A stretch of DNA of 64,000 nt from positions 3,410,001 to 3,474,000 of the forward strand of contig NZ_CP094997.1 of NCBI RefSeq assembly GCF_022869785.1, written 5' to 3'. The translations under genes were made by a program, and so were the position numbers. Shown here one piece after another: positions 61,896-64,000 of this stretch. The stretch comes from Dyadobacter chenwenxiniae. Lineage in GTDB: Bacteria; Bacteroidota; Bacteroidia; Cytophagales; Spirosomataceae. Below the pieces are notes generated by a model. It was not told where the DNA came from. It ran no database searches and saw only the letters and a program-made list of their open reading frames with translations. Positions within the stretch are counted from its first letter, which is position 1, and each line of letters starts with the position of its first letter.

Positions 61896-63831
61896 GCATT
61901 GTTTTCGTAGTCTATTGATTAGGGTTGGTATTTTATCAACCCTAATGCTTGTTATTTATGGTAAAGTTGCGGCCCAGTCAAACATTTCAGGCAAACCCGG
62001 ACTTATTTATACGCCTACTGCCCGTTACGTCCCCGACGGCAATATGGAAATCGGGCTTCATTTTTTTCCTGGCAAGTATGGGTTCAATTCAGACAATCAA
62101 AATCCGGGCAGGGTTTTATCCATGAACCTTACGGTGCTGCCCAGGTTTGACATTAATATCAATGTGTTACAGCTTTTTTCGACCGCAGCCAATCCGGTAA
62201 AACTTGGATTGGGCGACCGGCAACTCGACTTTCGATATCTTTTAATGAAGGAAAGCAAAAACCGGCCTTCCGTTGCATTCATCACCTCCACGCCTACCAG
62301 CATCAGCCCCACGCTGCTGACCCATGCGCTCGTTGCAACCAAGCATATTCATGTAGCCAAACAGTGGGAAGCCGAAGTGACGGCCGGTTATGGAAGCCCC
62401 TATCACATTTACAGAAAAGGCAGCACACTTGATAACTACGGGCTTTTTGCCAACATGGCTTTCGAGAAAAAAGAAGATTACGCCTATCACAAACGTTATC
62501 TGGAAGGCCCGTTCGGCGGCGTTTCATTTACATACAAATCAAAATTCGGGTTAATGCTTGAATACGATTCACAGAACATTAATGCAGGTGTTTATGTGAA
62601 AGCATTCAAAAATTGGGTGTTACAGGCGGCCGTTCTGAATGGTGAGCAAATCACATTTGGAAGCGCGTATAATTTCTCGCTTTTAAAGCAATCCAGGCGA
62701 ATGCTTTCCCTTGGTAAAAAACAAAACGGGGATAATGGTCAAACACCTGCGGACCCGCAGAAAATCATCATAGGCACTGGTTACCGCAAATTGCGCGGCA
62801 ATTTCGAAAATGTAACATTGGACAGCACAGGCGTCATTTCCTATGAACAAAGACTTAACCGGAACCCTTTCCCCGCCCTTTACCAGCTGAAACAGCTGTA
62901 CGCAGATTCGGCGGACATGCGTTTTGTGCCATTGTTCCAGGGAATCCCGATAGCCCAGTACAAGCTTTCGGACAAACTGGAAATGAGCGAGGTAAGCCAG
63001 GAATTCAGGGAGAGGCACAAAATGAGAACCAAATTTCCACTGCACCGCAATGGTTACAGTCTGGACTTTTGGGTACAGCCTTATTTCAACGCCATTTTTG
63101 GAAATTTTGATAAACCTGTCCAGAGCAACACCAGCATTGCGATCCAGAGCCAGATATTGCTGCTTCCGGGAATGTCGCTGGATTTCGGAATTCTTTTCCC
63201 GATCGTCAATGACCTGGATAGCCGCCCAAAAAAGATTCGCCCTTCACCTGTTTTTTTAAATCAATTTTATTCAAAAAACCACAACCACATCAGTGCATCG
63301 GCCGGCTTTTTTCAGAATGATCAATATGGCGTCAACATTCAATATCGCCGTGCCAATTTACAGCAACCGTGGTCATTCGGTGTGGAAGCAGGTTTGACAG
63401 GTGACTATTATTATCCCGACAAAGGTGTTTATTACGGAAATATGGAAAAATTGTTGCTCATACTCGATGCAGCTTACCTGCTTTCCAATCCCGACATTAC
63501 GTTTAAAGTGTCGGCGGGCCGCTATCTTGCAGGCGACACGGGTGTGCGGCTTGATATGCTTAGACAATTTTCCAATGTAGAAATCGGCTTTTACGCCATG
63601 ACCACCAGTAATGGCTCCACCATTGGATTTAATTTCGCAATCCCCCTATTCCCGGGTAAACTGCTCAACGGCAAACACGTAAGGTTTAGAACATCAAGCG
63701 AATTTCCGTGGGAATACAACTACACCAGAGGTTACCGCATCGGGGAGCGTTACCGGACAGGCTACCAGCTGGATCAGAAGTTGAGGCAATATCACAGGCA
63801 GTATTTAGGAAGGCAGTACGGAGCAAAGTGA
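61882..63831 (+). CDS. YjbH-like outer-membrane beta-barrel protein
   Basis: The frame is open from ATG 61804, 92 bp inside the previous gene, but a signal peptide (LIRVGILSTLMLVIYGKVAAQ) starts much later. GTG 61882 or TTG 61915 are likelier starts, and ATG 61945 would leave too short a leader, so the start is unsettled. The mature N-terminus SGKPGLIYTPTARYVPDGNMEIGLHF and the many alternating aromatic strands to the end (FRTSSEFPWEYNYTRGYRIGERYRTGY) match the YjbH/exopolysaccharide-associated barrel family. YjbH-type proteins accompany secreted polysaccharides in other bacteria. A perfect 10-bp hairpin lies in the signal-peptide codons. Confidence 0.75.
   Translation: MEEIKHCFRSLLIRVGILSTLMLVIYGKVAAQSNISGKPGLIYTPTARYVPDGNMEIGLHFFPGKYGFNSDNQNPGRVLSMNLTVLPRFDININVLQLFSTAANPVKLGLGDRQLDFRYLLMKESKNRPSVAFITSTPTSISPTLLTHALVATKHIHVAKQWEAEVTAGYGSPYHIYRKGSTLDNYGLFANMAFEKKEDYAYHKRYLEGPFGGVSFTYKSKFGLMLEYDSQNINAGVYVKAFKNWVLQAAVLNGEQITFGSAYNFSLLKQSRRMLSLGKKQNGDNGQTPADPQKIIIGTGYRKLRGNFENVTLDSTGVISYEQRLNRNPFPALYQLKQLYADSADMRFVPLFQGIPIAQYKLSDKLEMSEVSQEFRERHKMRTKFPLHRNGYSLDFWVQPYFNAIFGNFDKPVQSNTSIAIQSQILLLPGMSLDFGILFPIVNDLDSRPKKIRPSPVFLNQFYSKNHNHISASAGFFQNDQYGVNIQYRRANLQQPWSFGVEAGLTGDYYYPDKGVYYGNMEKLLLILDAAYLLSNPDITFKVSAGRYLAGDTGVRLDMLRQFSNVEIGFYAMTTSNGSTIGFNFAIPLFPGKLLNGKHVRFRTSSEFPWEYNYTRGYRIGERYRTGYQLDQKLRQYHRQYLGRQYGAK
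61918..61946 (+). repeat. perfect 10-bp hairpin at the start of the YjbH-like gene
   Basis: ATTAGGGTTG (61918-61927) and CAACCCTAAT (61937-61946) are exact reverse complements with a 9-nt loop. The structure begins 22 bp after the stop of the lipoprotein gene. No U-run follows directly. The 3' arm covers the first two bases of the in-frame ATG 61945. It could be a weak terminator, an mRNA-stabilising element or a translational control. Confidence 0.6.
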
Positions 63832-63857
63832 GCCCTCCCTTTGACCAAACAGCCGAT

Positions 63858-63889
63858 TTGGAATGCTTCTTGAAACAATAATATATTTT
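63858..63889 (+). promoter_or_regulatory. candidate promoter for the gene at the right edge
   Basis: TTG (63858-63860), a 21-bp spacer and TATATTTT (63882-63889, one mismatch to TAnnTTTG) lie after the YjbH-like stop and about 50 bp before the ATG at 63940. This would make the edge gene independent of the exopolysaccharide operon. Confidence 0.3.
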
Positions 63890-63939
63890 ATTCAAAATTT
63901 CAGACAAAATTTTCGACATTAGACCATCATTAACTATGA

Positions 63940-64000
63940 ATGGGTCTGACGTTGAATAGCGCTTATCACAAAATCATCAAGTCGCCGGTCGGGGAATTAC
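63940..64000 (+). CDS. probable methylated-DNA-protein cysteine methyltransferase (5' end only)
   Basis: Only 20 codons are inside the window (MGLTLNSAYHKIIKSPVGEL) and the frame is open at the right edge. The segment YxKxIxSPVGxL is the usual N-terminus of Ogt-type O6-alkylguanine-DNA alkyltransferases, which repair alkylated bases with an active-site Cys far beyond the window. The evidence is short, and another protein with a similar start is possible. An overlapping ATG at 63936 reads into a stop after seven codons. Confidence 0.45.
   Translation, partial: MGLTLNSAYHKIIKSPVGEL

Noticed and set aside
1..64000. Search for CRISPR arrays, tRNA or rRNA genes, transposases, integrases and phage genes
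   Set aside because: None seen by reading: no regularly spaced direct repeats, no rRNA-like or tRNA-like segments noticed, and no protein with recombinase or phage motifs. A covariance-model scan was not possible.

Overview
The window reads as chromosome of a Bacteroidota bacterium, most likely a Cytophagales member near Dyadobacter/Spirosoma. The evidence is two SusC/SusD pairs, a one-piece hybrid two-component regulator (HTCS), an ECF sigma/FecR pair, LytS/LytTR regulators, Bacteroidota-type promoters (TTG, about 20 bp, TAnnTTTG) and weak Shine-Dalgarno signals. The genus is an inference. I see no rRNA, tRNA, CRISPR array, transposase or phage gene.

Layout. (1) 1-1691: LytTR response regulator, cut by the left edge, and its LytS-type kinase. 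(2) 1856-11246, minus strand: ECF sigma, FecR anti-sigma, an STN-bearing SusC, SusD and an SGNH hydrolase with TPR repeats; this is a trans-envelope-signalled uptake locus with no glycoside hydrolase. (3) 11465-14047: pirin, Crp/Fnr regulator and a quinone-oxidoreductase-like enzyme. (4) 14086-16545: KtrA/KtrB-type potassium uptake. (5) 16728-21372: three glycosyltransferases and an MFS transporter. (6) 21404-34436, minus strand: a polysaccharide utilization locus in the order HTCS, SusC, SusD, IPT/TIG surface glycan-binding lipoprotein and GH31 alpha-xylosidase-like enzyme. A xyloglucan-like substrate is plausible but unproven. A perfect 10-bp inverted repeat just upstream of the susC promoter is a candidate HTCS operator.

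(7) 35088-63831: a Wzy-dependent exopolysaccharide locus. It holds the Wza export lipoprotein, Wzc tyrosine kinase, Wzx flippase, Wzy-like polymerase, a WcaJ-type initiating transferase, about ten glycosyltransferases and many modifying enzymes (SGNH protein, two left-handed beta-helix acyltransferases, a GMC oxidoreductase coupled to an aldo/keto reductase, and an OafA-like acyltransferase beside a PhyH-type dioxygenase on the opposite strand). It ends with a lipoprotein of unknown function and a YjbH-like outer-membrane protein. No sugar-nucleotide synthesis gene is present, so activated sugars must be made elsewhere. (8) The right edge holds the start of what looks like an Ogt-type DNA repair methyltransferase.

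In the exopolysaccharide locus WcaJ would load the first sugar on undecaprenyl phosphate, the glycosyltransferases extend it, the tailoring enzymes decorate it, Wzx flips it, Wzy polymerises it, and Wzc/Wza (perhaps with YjbH and the lipoprotein) export it. The least explained parts are the acyltransferase/GMC/AKR trio, the lipoprotein/YjbH pair, and several perfect inverted or tandem repeats in intergenic regions that look like operators.
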